In this document: in pieces, positions 1 through 13,300 of the stretch | How the letters are laid out: each line of letters starts with the position of its first letter | How positions within the stretch are numbered: the stretch's first letter is position 1 | Assembly: GCA_964200185.2 (NCBI GenBank) | Contig: CAXNAD020000041.1 | Coordinates: 1-37,163, forward strand | From: Choristocarpus tenellus KU-1152 | Lineage: Eukaryota; Phaeophyceae | Length of the DNA stretch: 37,163 nt | Direction: 5' to 3' | The notes under the pieces: generated by a model | The model's database searches: none | Seen by the model: only the letters and a program-made list of their open reading frames with translations | What the model was told of the DNA's origin: nothing | Position numbers and translations under genes: made by a program

Positions 1-888
1 AAATGGACAGCCGCCACCCCCTCCCAGATACTTTGAGCCAATATTGATGTCAAAGATTTTTAGACTGCGGTACATTGAAGGGTTGAATTTATATCGAAGA
101 ATGCACCACCATAGCACCTGAACTATGACACGAAAATGGTCAGGTAGTTGGTTCCTTGTTCGAGAAAAAACGGGATCATTTGATACAAAAGCATTAGACC
201 ATTTCGGCAGCCCACCATCATTGTGAGCTAGATAGCCTCTACTGCGACTATCTACCTAGCCAGAGCACAAATACTTGCAAGTTGAACCACTGGGCAACCA
301 ATATTTCGTCCTATAGCAGGATCAAGACTCCACGCGAAGCGTATGCCCACAGCCAGGGTTCAAACAGGATCCCTAATGTAGGAGAGATTTGCAGGAGAGA
401 AAGAACACCTTACAATGAAGTCCAAAGTTCTCGGGCTTAGAAGGGAGGCTGTGACTTCTCAATGATGGTGGAGGAAGGTTTTGATGATCCGCATTAGTGG
501 TCGTCAAAATATGATCGCTACGTATCTAGCTCCGGCTCCTGTGACGAGCATCTATCTGAGCTGCTTCCAGAATAATGGTCACTTACGCATGTAATTCGAT
601 CTCTGACTGCAGTACTTGGTTTGACCATTTTCCAACCATTTGAACTAGTCGGTCTTATGACATGCATGTAAGAAGTAACGATTTGAAATGAAACGCCATA
701 AAAACTTAAATCTCCAATCCCTCTTTATCATATCATGCATCCAACCCAAAAAGATATCTGTAAGCAATCACTTCACGGCAAAGTATCACATCACATACAG
801 GGGAGACATTTATCGTTCTCAACCTCACATATTTTCCCGGTCGGGATCATTTTCTAGTCATGTTTAAAATGTAGCGCAGGACTTCAAC
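1..888. other. 5' flanking region of the giant gene, no gene seen
   Basis: No open frame with protein-like composition was seen on either strand. The stretch is presumably the promoter and 5' UTR region of the large plus-strand gene whose first ATG is at 889. I could not identify a TATA box or transcription start with confidence. Confidence 0.4.
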
Positions 889-1353
889 ATGATGAGAACG
901 ATTCCGAAGTCCACCATGGGGATGACAAAGGGCAGCAAGGTTGATCTTTCCGGCAACGAGAATGCGAAGGAATCTTTATCACCTTCGCACACTCGAGATC
1001 TAGCTGTCCTCCCCCTTGGCACTGGGGGTATCACATTCTCCCACCTGGCCGATGCGGGGAGCCCTGGTGCCAAAGAAGAACAAGAGGTTGTTAAATGCGT
1101 TCTTCTCCGAGAGAGCTATTTGGAGAGAATTAAATCTGTGATGAAGGGAAATGGAAGAATGTTGACCAAGAGAAAGCGGCTGCATGATCAACTAGAGGGG
1201 CTATTGGACATGCTACGCGTTGCAACAGTTGAGACCGTGGAAGCAATTCAAGCTTGGCGTCATGCCCAGGAACACTCAGCTCCTTTTTTCTGGAAAGCAA
1301 CCAACTACCTACTCAAGATACCCTCTGATCTCGATTTGATTGATTGTTCTGAG
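889..1353 (+). CDS. Giant IQ/stalk protein, exon 1 (N-terminus)
   Basis: This exon encodes 155 residues from the ATG ATG pair at 889 and ends in phase 0 at GAG before GTAAGA. The second half is protein-like: an amphipathic helix (residues about 65-120), then WKATNYLLKIPSDLDLID, which runs directly into exon 2. I chose the start because it is the first ATG of the open frame. An upstream non-coding or coding exon cannot be excluded. Confidence 0.8.
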
Positions 1354-4300
1354 GTAAGAAGCCAGCGGGTAGAGGTCCAATGTTGTACTACAAATTGGTT
1401 CACATGAAGGGCATACTGTAGACGGAAGAGGACACCAGAATCAAGAAGGGGGTGTACGTTATGAATGACGCACCAAAACGTGAACGAAAAGCACTGCATC
1501 ATCGGCTATGTTGAAGACTCGAAAAGGAATTAGTTGATGAACTGTGAGCGATGAGACTTAGAAGAGGCACGAAAGGGCACTATACAGGAATGTGTTATTC
1601 AAAGTCGTAATTAGACTCTAGGCTCCTATATTAGATGCTTGATTTGCAGTCACTCAACCTGCTCTTATGCGATACCCATAGAACGTTGTAAAAACTATTT
1701 GAAGAAAATGTTTCTGATAGTCTCCAGAAGTACCCCAAATACTAACATTTTGTTCTTGAGCCAAACCGATTCAGAGGTAGGCAGTTTTGGACTGTTTTGT
1801 ATTTCAAGTCATATTTCTTACCCTGTTCAATGCACTCTATTTCATTGCTTTATGTGCACAATAGTGTACGCAAAATTGATATTCCCCTTTCCACACATAA
1901 AGTGAGAACACAATTCAGCAAAGGCTCTTCTGTAATGGTAAAATTGGATCTTTCTTCCCTTTCTTGGGCATCCTTAGAATGTAACCCTGCCTACCTCTTA
2001 GTTGGTTTGGCACTATTGAAAAGTCAGGAATAACCAAAATAAGACCACTTTTGGCAGAGAGTCACCACGAAACCTATGTGCATGTATTCTCATGTGGCTA
2101 AGAGCTCTGTGGGGACCATATATGTGTGGGAACGACCATCCTGGTAGACACACATGCTGGTGCTGACAAGTGGTTGTACATGGTTGTTGGATGAGGCACA
2201 AATTGCGTTAGTAATACCCGCTCACACATCAACAGCATTCAGCACTACTTTCAGCAGCCAAGGTGGGACAGAATTCAGCCTTTGTGCAGCTGCGATGTAG
2301 AAAATGTGACACATGGCACCTGGGTGGATCAGTGATACATGTCATGGACATAAGTATGTTTATCAATCTGTCTACAAAAGAGGTACTCTAAGCAAGAACG
2401 AAAAATTGAGGGTTAACCGCAAGAACAGTCATTGTACAAGAAGATTCGAATTCTGCCATTGTGGCTTTGGGCCTCATTTGACTCTAAGCTCTAAGACTAG
2501 TCTCAAAGTTTGTTGTACTTTATATATGTGTATAGCCTTGAGTTTCTGTGGCATGTCCAAGGAATGAAAAAATAAGAATTCCACTGTATAGGAAGCCCAA
2601 TAATACAGTTCAGTCTACAGAAAATGGAGAAAGAACAAAAAATCATACCTAAAAGTAGTGAAATCCACTTTAAAAATTATTAGTGCCATAATGATCAGCA
2701 CACAAGTACATGCATGCAATACTGTTGCCTGCTGCCCATGGGTTGCAAACAACCTTCAGTATCAATCTTTTCCTGAAATATTTGGTGATTGTGCAAGAAG
2801 CTGCCATGAAATGACTGCAAATACTTCATTTCCAAATTTAGGTGGACTTCCTTCCTGCTGTTTGTTCCAAAACATCGTATACAAACACGTTTTTGAAGAG
2901 AGGGTTACTATGACTGTAGCTGTACACATCTTTCATACATCCCATTAAGTACAAACACATTCTCAGTAATAATTTTACACCAACAGCTATGTAAACTTGT
3001 TGGAATCCATACCTTTCTATCCTCAATTTAATAATGTTAACGACATACTTTGGCCCTCAGATCTCCAGGGACAGGTGTTAGATTCGGCAAGATTTGTATC
3101 GAGGAATCTTGTATGCACTGAATTCATGTACTAGCGGTGTGAAGTGATCAGTGAAGAAAGACTATCAAGTGAATATTGTTGCTAGTTATAAGTTGTCAGT
3201 ATCTCTTCTACTGGACAATTTTGTACAAGTTGGTACAGGTCGACAGACTCAATATGGTATGGTCTTCCCAGGCAGTTGGTACACATATTGCTATAACAGC
3301 AATAACCAAATGATTTTGCTTGTCCACAGTTTGCAAGAGCTCCTACCGGACTTACGGATTGGACAGATTCATCCACAGCATGCAATTTTTGCACTATGAC
3401 AGAAACAGGCATTTGACACCTAACTACAACCAAGAATTGTCTTCGTTTAATTGTGATTTTACTACCTACCCCGATCATGTGCATATCATGGACACCACTC
3501 CCTCATCCACCCAGCCTTTTCTTGCATTGGCATTTGAGATGGGGGTGGAGTTGTCAATTACCCCACCTGTTTAATCTTTGATCATGACTAAAGCAGCTCA
3601 TGATGTTCTCAATATCCAAATTTCTTTCCTTCGAAAGTCTTTGGGCGTGTACCAATTTTTTTTCAAGATATGTTCTATGCAACATCTATTGCATTCTCTT
3701 GCCTTGGCTCACTGCACATGTGTGTTCTCCACTTGGTATAGGTCTGCCTGCACTCAGCATGTACCCTTTCCTCAATTATATTTGTTTCAAAAATGTGCAA
3801 AATGAAATCATCCTGTATAAGAATAGAACTACTTAACATTTTTTCAATGGCTGCATAACTGGGTCGTAATGTCATTTTTTTGGACTGCATTCTTGGATAT
3901 TGAGTGAGAGATATGAGAAAGATAAAGTGAAATAGTGAATATCAAGCTGGCTATTACTCTGCGATCATTTTCCACAACACTTTGTTGAGGAGGATTTCAA
4001 AGTGTCCTGAGTGTCCAAAGTGAAATCCTAAGTTTGAATCCCTCCAGAAGCAAATTAGAAATCTGTGGAAGACTGGGTGTGGGTCAACACCTTTCAGAGT
4101 GGGGCACCACTTTGCTACTACTTATATTATATGTGATGGGAGAAAAGAGCCCCTAAATTGCTTTGTAAATTCAGGAGTGGCTCCTCTGAGGTACACAACA
4201 CAGTGCTGTGATGTGCAGCCTGGAGGTTTTATACTCATCCATCAAAGAGTTCCCTTGGTACTTTTTAGAGCCATGGAGGAGATTATAGATGGTGTATGTA

Positions 4301-7300
4301 GTCCAAAACCATACAGGTATTCCTCACAATGAATGGTAGGGGAAGAATCTCAATTTTTTTCTAGTTGATAAACAAGCATACACTTCCTACCCCATATCAA
4401 TATTTTGTATGTGTGATGTCTCTCTCATGAAGAGTTGAACAGAGGGTTATGTAAGTAGAATTATCTAAACCAGTAAAAGTAATGATATCTATACCCCCAC
4501 CTTGGTGATCCTGCTAATGTGTCTACATCTATTGAATCTAGAATTTTGGAGTTGAAATATATTTTATGATTAACTTCGATCATCCATGGACAAGTAGAAT
4601 GCACTGTGCAACTACAAGAGAATGTTGATGAATATGATGGAGAACAGCATACTCTTGGGTCAAATTGGTGAGCCTCTTGACATTAAGATATTGAGCATAC
4701 CTTGAATCTATCTGAATTTTTTGGACAATAAAAATATATTAATCTCAACTTGTGGTGTCCTTGAACAATTCCTATGGGTTCTGTTCAGTTGTTGAAATGA
4801 TTCAAAGTAAACCAACCATTGTGCAATATACTCTTGTGGAGCTGAAAGTCATTTCAATGAGGACAATGTACATCAACATGATTCGAAGTATACTTTGTAT
4901 TTAATGGACCACGTAGCCATTAATTAAACCTTCTGGACTGTGTAATGTATATACTCAAACCCAATAAATCTGTATTCTGGAGCAATTTCCATGCATTATA
5001 CAACATAATTATATATTTGCCATAATCCTAATGTATTATGGTAAGAATAGCTCCACAACACTTAAGTAAAAGGTGCAATATATTAATGTATGGCACAAAT
5101 CATGTCCTCCACACATCTTTGCAGAGAGATCTCTCTCCACAATGATATGCTGGACAGATTGCTGGTAATGAAACATTGATTCTGATCCATTTTTCACAAG
5201 GAATCCAATAGTCGTTATCCCATATACATTGATTCCTACTGCAGAGTGAAGTATTTCCATCTTGTGGAAAAGTTATCCAAGATAACACCATACCCATACT
5301 CTATAAAAGAAACTTACCCATTGTTCCAAATAGCGTTAAAACTTTCTGTATAATAGTGTAAACACTTGTTTTTTTGTATCAATTTTCTCTTTCAACATAA
5401 TTTGATCATTATTTTCTGCTAAAGCTTCATGATACTTTTGCACATGATAAACTCAACGTTTTGATTCCCTCCAAGGGCTCTGAAAAAGTACACTATAGGA
5501 CATTAGAACAGTCATTTAGTTCACAATATTTGTCAAAGTTGAATTATGCCTTTCCCCTCTCATCTAGTGCATGCCGAACATCAACTTGACGTTATTGATT
5601 TGATCTCTATAATCACATCATTTTCTCTGCAGGATATTCGTTTATGGCTCGGTTTCAACCTGACAAGGAATCCATTCATTGTTCCAACTCCTTTGGTACA
5701 TCACCCTGTTGGGAACCCTATGATAGCTGGGTCTGTTTTGCCGATGGACATTGAAGGCTTCACTGTTGTTGGAGGAAGGAGGACTCAATTGACCCAGAAC
5801 AAGTCAGGAAACAGCTCAGCACGCCAAATACACCAAAACTTACTGGGTAACCCACTAGGAGGTGGGGGTGTCATTGGAGACATGGATATGTTGCGTGTGC
5901 GAGAGGCTGAGAAGGTTATCCTGCAGGAAGAAGAGATTCATGGCAGGTGAGAGTCATGGATAGGTCAAAATTGCAATGCACCTATCCATATCAAGGAGGC
6001 AGTTACAGCCCACCAGAGTTTAAATACTCTGGATTAATAGAGCTTTAGTCTTGTGCTGTTGTTTTTGGCAGATGGGAAGGACTACACGGTATGCACCTGG
6101 TTTCTTGAGTAATTCCACAGGTGTAGATCACTGACACACTTACAACACACAAGCATAATCTTGAGAAGAATGCTTGTGATGACTTCAACCAATTTTCCTA
6201 AAGATACATGTCTTGTTGCTACAGAACATCCTGCTCTCAATCACATCATCCAGATATGAGCAAGATAGCTCATCCAGGTTGATTCCAGCAGCAAGTGCAC
6301 TCTGCAGCTCTTTTTCAAAAGCACTTCTCCTTGATGATCACCGGGAACTACTGTCACCCGCACAAGTACCTGTGCCCTTAGCCCCTTTTGCTCACATAGC
6401 AGGGGTAGGTTGTATCACACAAAACCAACACATGGCACAAACTTTGCTTGTGCCACCCACGGTTAAGAGAGGTGTGGGAGTACGTCATGCCTCTGGAACA
6501 GCAAGCTCTCAGCGCTCTGGGGGAAGACTCTACCCTAGCAGTATGGTTAAAATGGAATCACGTAGAAGGCGCCCTCTTAAAAGGTGTGTCTTTGTTGTTG
6601 ACGTGATTTTTCATTCTGATACAGAATGATCCTTTTATTTCCAACAGTTGCCTCCTTACTTAGGACTTTTTTTTCCAAATTTCTAAGCCATTTGCCCTGG
6701 GAGAGTTTCCAGTGACCAATAAAACAGGTTGATTAAAAGCTGCCAAACATTCCTTATGTCCCCTGGTTGCAGATCATTAGGTGCTGCACTTGATGCTGAG
6801 ATGACAAGGCGGAGACAGAAGAATACACAGCTGCAACAAGAACTACATCAAATGCACTGTAGCCTTCAGAATGCTCGGAAATGCCTTGCACATGCAGAAA
6901 ATATGGTTCAGCAAGATGTTGCCCCTCTGAATGAGACCATTGAAGATGAGAATATGAACAACATTTTTACAGATGTCGATGATCTAACTCCTGCAATTGG
7001 GTGTTTGAGCAAGGAATTCTCCAACAAGAAGATGGAGCTAGGTAGAGATATAATAATGCTCCAACAAAAGGAAGAGGAACTTGAATATGACAGCAAAAGG
7101 CTCAAGGCCATGCAGGAGCAATTAGATGTTTTCAAGGAATTGGAGAGGAACAAGCAAGACAGGAGGCGAGGGCTTACCCTTGAACGTAAGAGGAGACTTC
7201 TTGAGCAGGATCTTGATATCCAAAAACGGGCATGCGATGTAAGCAAGTACACTATAGAGGATGTAGCTGCAACTCAACTGCAACGTATTGTCCGTGGTGT

Positions 7301-10300
7301 ACAGCGGCGTGCCTTTGTGAAGCTTTTACGTCCGATTTATGACAGGGCTGCTACAAGCATTCAGCGAATTGTGAGGGGGCACCTTGGGCGCTCCATGGCC
7401 AAGGTTAAACAATACAATCTAAATGCAGCGACAAAAATCCAAATGGTGATCCGGGGTCACATTGGTCGTGCTGTGTTTCGAAGAGAGCTCCACAAATCCA
7501 AGATGAATCGAGCAGCTCAAATCATCCAATGCGAGGCACGTAGGAGAACAAGTCAGCAACGAGCCGCAAATAAGCGCTGTCTCTTGGAGAGTGCCAGACA
7601 TGGAGCAGAAGTTGTTAGTGTCAGGCAGTTATTCCACCAGGACATAGTTGAATTGGCAAATGCAATTAAGGCACCATTGCTAGATGGTACCATCAACCCT
7701 CCCCCCAGCATTGTGTTAGGACTCATTAAGGTTGTAGAGCTCATGTTGATTGGAAGTGGAAGCGCCCATGACATTATTTCACATTACAATACCATTGGTG
7801 TCAAGTATGAGTTTGAGATGCGACCTGAAAATAGATTTGGGTGGCGAAACGCTCTTCGCCTTCTCCAGCGGACATCAAAGTTCTTTCGCCGCTTGCGACA
7901 ACTAGCAGAGGGACCTCAAAGTAGTCGCCCACGGATGCTACACCTTTCAAAGGAAGCTGTGCAGACCTACAATGCCCTTAAGCACAACCAAGGGTGGGGA
8001 GTAGCGGCCATGGGGCAAGTGGGAGCAGGAGCCAAGGCATGTCAACAGCTCACCTTGTGGGTGGACTCCTTGCAGGAAGTATTTGCCTACCAGCTGCAGT
8101 TTACAGAAGATCTCCAGGAGAATTACCCAGTCTGGTTGGAACGAGTACAGGCAAGCAGGCGTTGCATGCGTCATTTGGAAGTGCAACATGCAGTCTGGAA
8201 ACGCAGTTGTGAAATTGCAGATCAAATACTCCATGAAACAAAAAATGGAATCACAGACCACCCTGGAACTGTCACTTGTGAGAAAGTGGATGACTCAAGT
8301 GGAGTAAAGAACCACGGCAGGAAGGGTGATTTACGGGTTGTTGTTGCCGAGCGAGGTGTAACGTCACTAAGAATCCAGGAGGCAGCTATACAAGAAGCAA
8401 TCACTGAGCTGCGAAGAAGTGAGGAAAAAGCCCAGCAAGTAGACATGGGTAAAGAGCAATTCCATATGCACACGGTAATGGAGGAACTAAAACAGGCAGA
8501 AAAGAATGTTGCAGATGCCAAACACCACTTCACCACCACTCGAGTCAGAGCTCAAGATGGTGACAAATCTGAGCAAGGAAAGCTCCCTGTCCTGCTAGAG
8601 GTCATGACAAACTGTGAAATTATTCGAAGGGAGTGCTGGACAAAGGTTGAGCTTGCACGAATCCAGGGGGAGCGAAATATGAAGAGACGAGGTGTGGATT
8701 TGATTATTTCAGGCGACGTACGGTTGAAAGCACAGGCTTTGGGTGAGTTGGAGGCTGCACTAACTTTAGCTGAAGAAGATCTAAGATACTTTTATGACAT
8801 GAGAAAGATGGTGCCAGGGTCAACAGACCTAACGGAGATGTCAAGCTCTGATGTGGCTGTGATACAAGGACTTAAAGAAAAAGAAAAAGATACAAGAACT
8901 CAGGCAACCATGGCCAGAGCTGCGCTGGAAGCAATGGAAGCTGAAATTGAGATGACGTTCACCAGTGCGGAAAAAGCAGAGGTGACATGAAGACCATTTC
9001 CACTGTAACATTTAAACAAATGCAGCACTTAAGTACAGTCCAGAGCTTACACAGTCAACATGCAACCAATGCCCAGGTTCTAATTCCCATGCTCAGATGC
9101 AAAGCAAGACCAGGATACCTCAAGAGTGGGATAATCCTACTCTCGAAGAGTATGAGGAAGACGTTCGTGAGGATGAAAAGTGCGCTCAAGAGGAGTTGGA
9201 AATGAAGCAGCAATATGTTCCGCAAAGCATTCTTACTCGACCGTTTGGGCGACCACGACCTTTTGTAATTTGCATCAGTCGAGATGTCCCAGCCATTGCA
9301 AAGAAAAACATGGTAGAAAGACTGGTCAAAGATTTACCCGGACTCACCATGCATCTTGATGAGGAGACAAGCTTCGGCCTTCATCTTAACAACATCCAGA
9401 AGGCGTTATCGGCGAGGTGATACAATTAAGGGGTGCACATTATATCATGTGTAACACACCAGAGTAGGCTGCCGAACGGTTAATTTGCCCTTGAATGTTC
9501 TAGACAGAAATGTTTATATCTCTTCACACATGCCTGTACTCAGTCATCCCAGATTGTCTTATCTGGACTCCTAATGCCAGAGTCTGTTTACCACGAGTGA
9601 TAGTGTTGGCCTCAACGAAAGAGAGGATTAGTGGTCTTACTTTAGGAGTACAATGCAATGCATGCACCCTCTAAACTTCCTAGGCAAGATGTAGGCAGGA
9701 CAGCTTGAAGATCATTGAACTATACAAGTCACCACACCTTTGAAATGATAACAGCATTACAGTAATTGTAATACTCACCACTCAGGTATTGTGTGGTGTG
9801 CAATGTGGATGTTGGCATTGGACAAGGGTCCAGGAGATCATTTCTCCAACATGCCATTGTTACGAGGGAAGCCCTCATCCCTGTACCCAATTTGATTCTG
9901 GTCAAGGGGGAGAATACCAACCGCTTAGGTGAACCTCATGAATTGCACTTGGGGTGCGATGAGACTGACTTGAATGTTATGAGGGATGGACAGATGAAAC
10001 GATGCCTCCAAAGTGCAGCCCAAGCAGTAATGGATTTCCAGCAACCAGACCTAGTTGACATGATGGAGAAGCTGGGTCAATTGGAGAAGCCACCATCACC
10101 AGCCTGTCATATCATAATGGAGGCAACAATTATCCTGCTCACGTCTCACAAGACATTAAACATCACCCCTTTCTCTGCCTTGAGCGGAGTGTCGTGGATG
10201 GAAGCAAGGCAACTGCTCCAGCATACACAGCATTTCCAAGCTGCTATCTTGGCAGTGGATATCTATTCAATTCCTCCATTGAATCTATCATCTCTACAGG

Positions 10301-13300
10301 TGTGTGCCTGACTCACACTCCCTTGACAAAGGTAGGTTTACCCTTTTCCACACAATACCATAACGTACTTTGACAAGTGGGATAGTCAATTCATTACCTC
10401 TGTAATGTTGTACAGGCTTACATTACTCACAAGGAGTGGCCGCCAAGAGGGTGCATTGCTGCCAGCAGCAATAAAGTCTTAGCCCACTTGTGTGAATGGG
10501 TCTCAGCAGTGGTAACTTTTGCCACCCTGCTAAGGAAAGTTGGTGGAAACGCCCCAGCTGTGACACGTCGTTCTCCTGTTGAAGGCCTGTTTCACTCAGT
10601 GGTGCAGGTCCAAGATGGAAACTCCAGTGGCAATGAGCTAGATGCAGACTCCAAGAGAGGGTGTGTACTAATCGCACATTTAGCCATATATACGATAGCT
10701 TACCATGGACTAAACTTGTTCAAAAGCTAACAGATGAAACAACTTTGTGATCAGAGAGTCCTCCTGCTGCCACAAAGCTGAGCACGAATGTCTTGATATG
10801 ATAAGTGATTTGGAACGGAATTGCTGTAAGGAATTTGGACTCTGTTGTTGTGTTTGTTGTATTTCCCTGCCTTACACATTCTTTCTTGTCCCACTCATTG
10901 CAACATCTGCAAAATGTCAACGGGTACGAAATAATGCACAATGCATGATCATATTTTATAGATTTCCCAATAAGTGGGACACGTGAAGACTAATAACATT
11001 CTGTGGAGCATACTATTATTAAATTGGGGCAACGACATGCAGTGTGAATTAAATTTCTACCCAAGGATCTCAGAGTACCTAATGAAGTTATGTTAAGAAA
11101 CATTGAATGAGAAAGACAACTCCTTTGATAAAAGATTCTGCTAGAATGTCCAAGAACCCTCACATTTAGTCTGAAGGTGGAACGGCAAACACTATAACCT
11201 CGGATAGTTTCTTGCATGCATCTGTAACAATATTTCACTGTGCACTTCTGAATCTGAGGTGAAACCATGACGAGTTTATCAGCTGTGGGGCAATACGTCA
11301 AATGTACGTATGTGACATAGTGTTGTTTGAAAACATTTTCAGGTGGTTAGCCGCATATTACTCTCTATTGTCCTCAGTTCTGGAGGATGTACGAACTTTT
11401 CGGATTGCAAAGCACATCAAGGGGGCCAATGAAGCATCCAGCACTGTTCATATGGTTGAGGTGGGAAGAAAAAAACATGGGAAGCGTGTGCACTAATCAT
11501 GAAGTATGACTGCAAATTCACACCCTCTTTTATCATTTTCCTGATCACTTGACCTTCACAAATTTCGTAAGCAGGTTTATCAAGAATGCAAACGGCTATT
11601 TTTCAGTGTATATAACCCTGAAACATGTGTGAGGCACATTCTCTCCCTGGATGAAAGTAAGGTATTTGACGGCTTCATCCTTTGTTGTTAAGTTTGCATT
11701 TTCAATATGTGCAAGGTCCCTCCATGTATTTGGAAGGGATAGTTTGGACTGTTGCATACAGGTTACCTACACAGCATGCGCATCTAAAAACAAATGCAAA
11801 ATGTAAACACAACATTTCCTCCTCTAGGTCAGTCACCTCCTTGCACCAAGATTGAATGAATGCTCAGAGTTTGGCCCAAAGACAGTGCCAAAAGATCATG
11901 AGACCGTGATGGTCCGCCTCATTGAACTGCTCCACTTTCAAGAACTGCGGCAGCGTCAGGTAGGAATATCCCTGGGAAGCAATGAACTGACTTTGTCACA
12001 GATGAAATGCTGGTTGTTTGGCTAGATGGAATTCATATTACCTACTTTTCAAATATTTACACATTGAAGTATTTACACCTTGAAGTGTTGGTGAAGTGAG
12101 GATTTTGTGTGCTTTGAAGTACTCAGTGTGTTTCTTGCTACCATTTTAGTTCGTATCACCTACAACTAGTTATCACCTTTGTTGCAGGCATAATTACTGT
12201 TGTTGTGTTTGTTTTATTCTCTGGTTTACAATTGTGGCCTCTTGTCCCCCCTCCCCATGAAAACATCTGTGAAATATCAATCGACATGGAATATTTTGAT
12301 AGATCTACTTTTGATGTCTTTTGTCATGCAGGGTGGCGGGAAAAAACTGGTTTGCCAGCGCACATTACAACGCCTTCTTCGTGAAACAAGACACATATCA
12401 GGCCATCTGGCTGTTGTAACAGTCTACGAAGAGGCCAGGGGAGAGATCCGGTGTCATGTCTACCTAGCATCTTATTCAGCTAGGCTTGAGTATAATGTTG
12501 ATGCTGCAGCAATTAAATCTGTTCTTCCAGATAGCAGCATCTCTACAGGAGAGCGTGATGCTTTGGAAAGCGAAGATGCAAGCAAGCTCCTCACTCCAAT
12601 CACAGATCGCCTTGCGATATCGCCTGCCCTTTCAACAATTATTGACATGGGTGTACGACCTAAGGGTCTGATGGGGCGGGTAACAAAGAGCTGCAGTCAA
12701 GGTTTCCTTCTCAAAATTCGTCGAAAGGTGTGTAAAATAGGTTTGTGATGCATGTATAGTACTTTAAATGTGAAGATATAGAGTGGTGTAGATCCTCAAC
12801 AGGGGAGTTGTAGATGTCAAGGGGAAATTGTTCCAAGATGCATTGAGCCAGCTCTCTATAAAGGCTATGTGCAGTTTGTACAAATGTAGTTGTGTTGGTA
12901 GCTCAAGATCCAGAAAAGAACAGAACCTATGGGAAACAGTCTGACCGCTGGTGGATCTTTACACATACTGAAAGATAAGGTTGATACAAAATTTGGAAGT
13001 ATCAGCTTGATTTTTTTTTAATTTGGTTTTGTTTTTAAATTATTGTGGGTTGGACAATTGTTCATTTATCACCCTTTGCAGACTAAGGATTAGAAGTATT
13101 GATGGCATGTTCTGAATTAATCCCGCTTTCAAGATGGAAATGAATCAATATAATACTTCACTCTTCAATTGTAAAATACTATTTATTGCTGTTGGTAAAG
13201 GTAGTATTAGCAGTGTTGTGAATCTAAGACTTATTTAATACCATAAATGTTACATCCAGTTAGTCCATATTTTTTTGTAAAAGCAGAAACGTGATATTTT

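Noticed and set aside
3985-4050. tRNA-like segment with a B-box (AGTTTGAATCCC)
   Set aside because: No matching acceptor stem, A-box or anticodon arm could be folded. It may be a decayed SINE or chance.
7419-8539. Several antisense open frames opposite exon 4
   Set aside because: They are mirror frames of a strongly coding exon with no splice or motif support.
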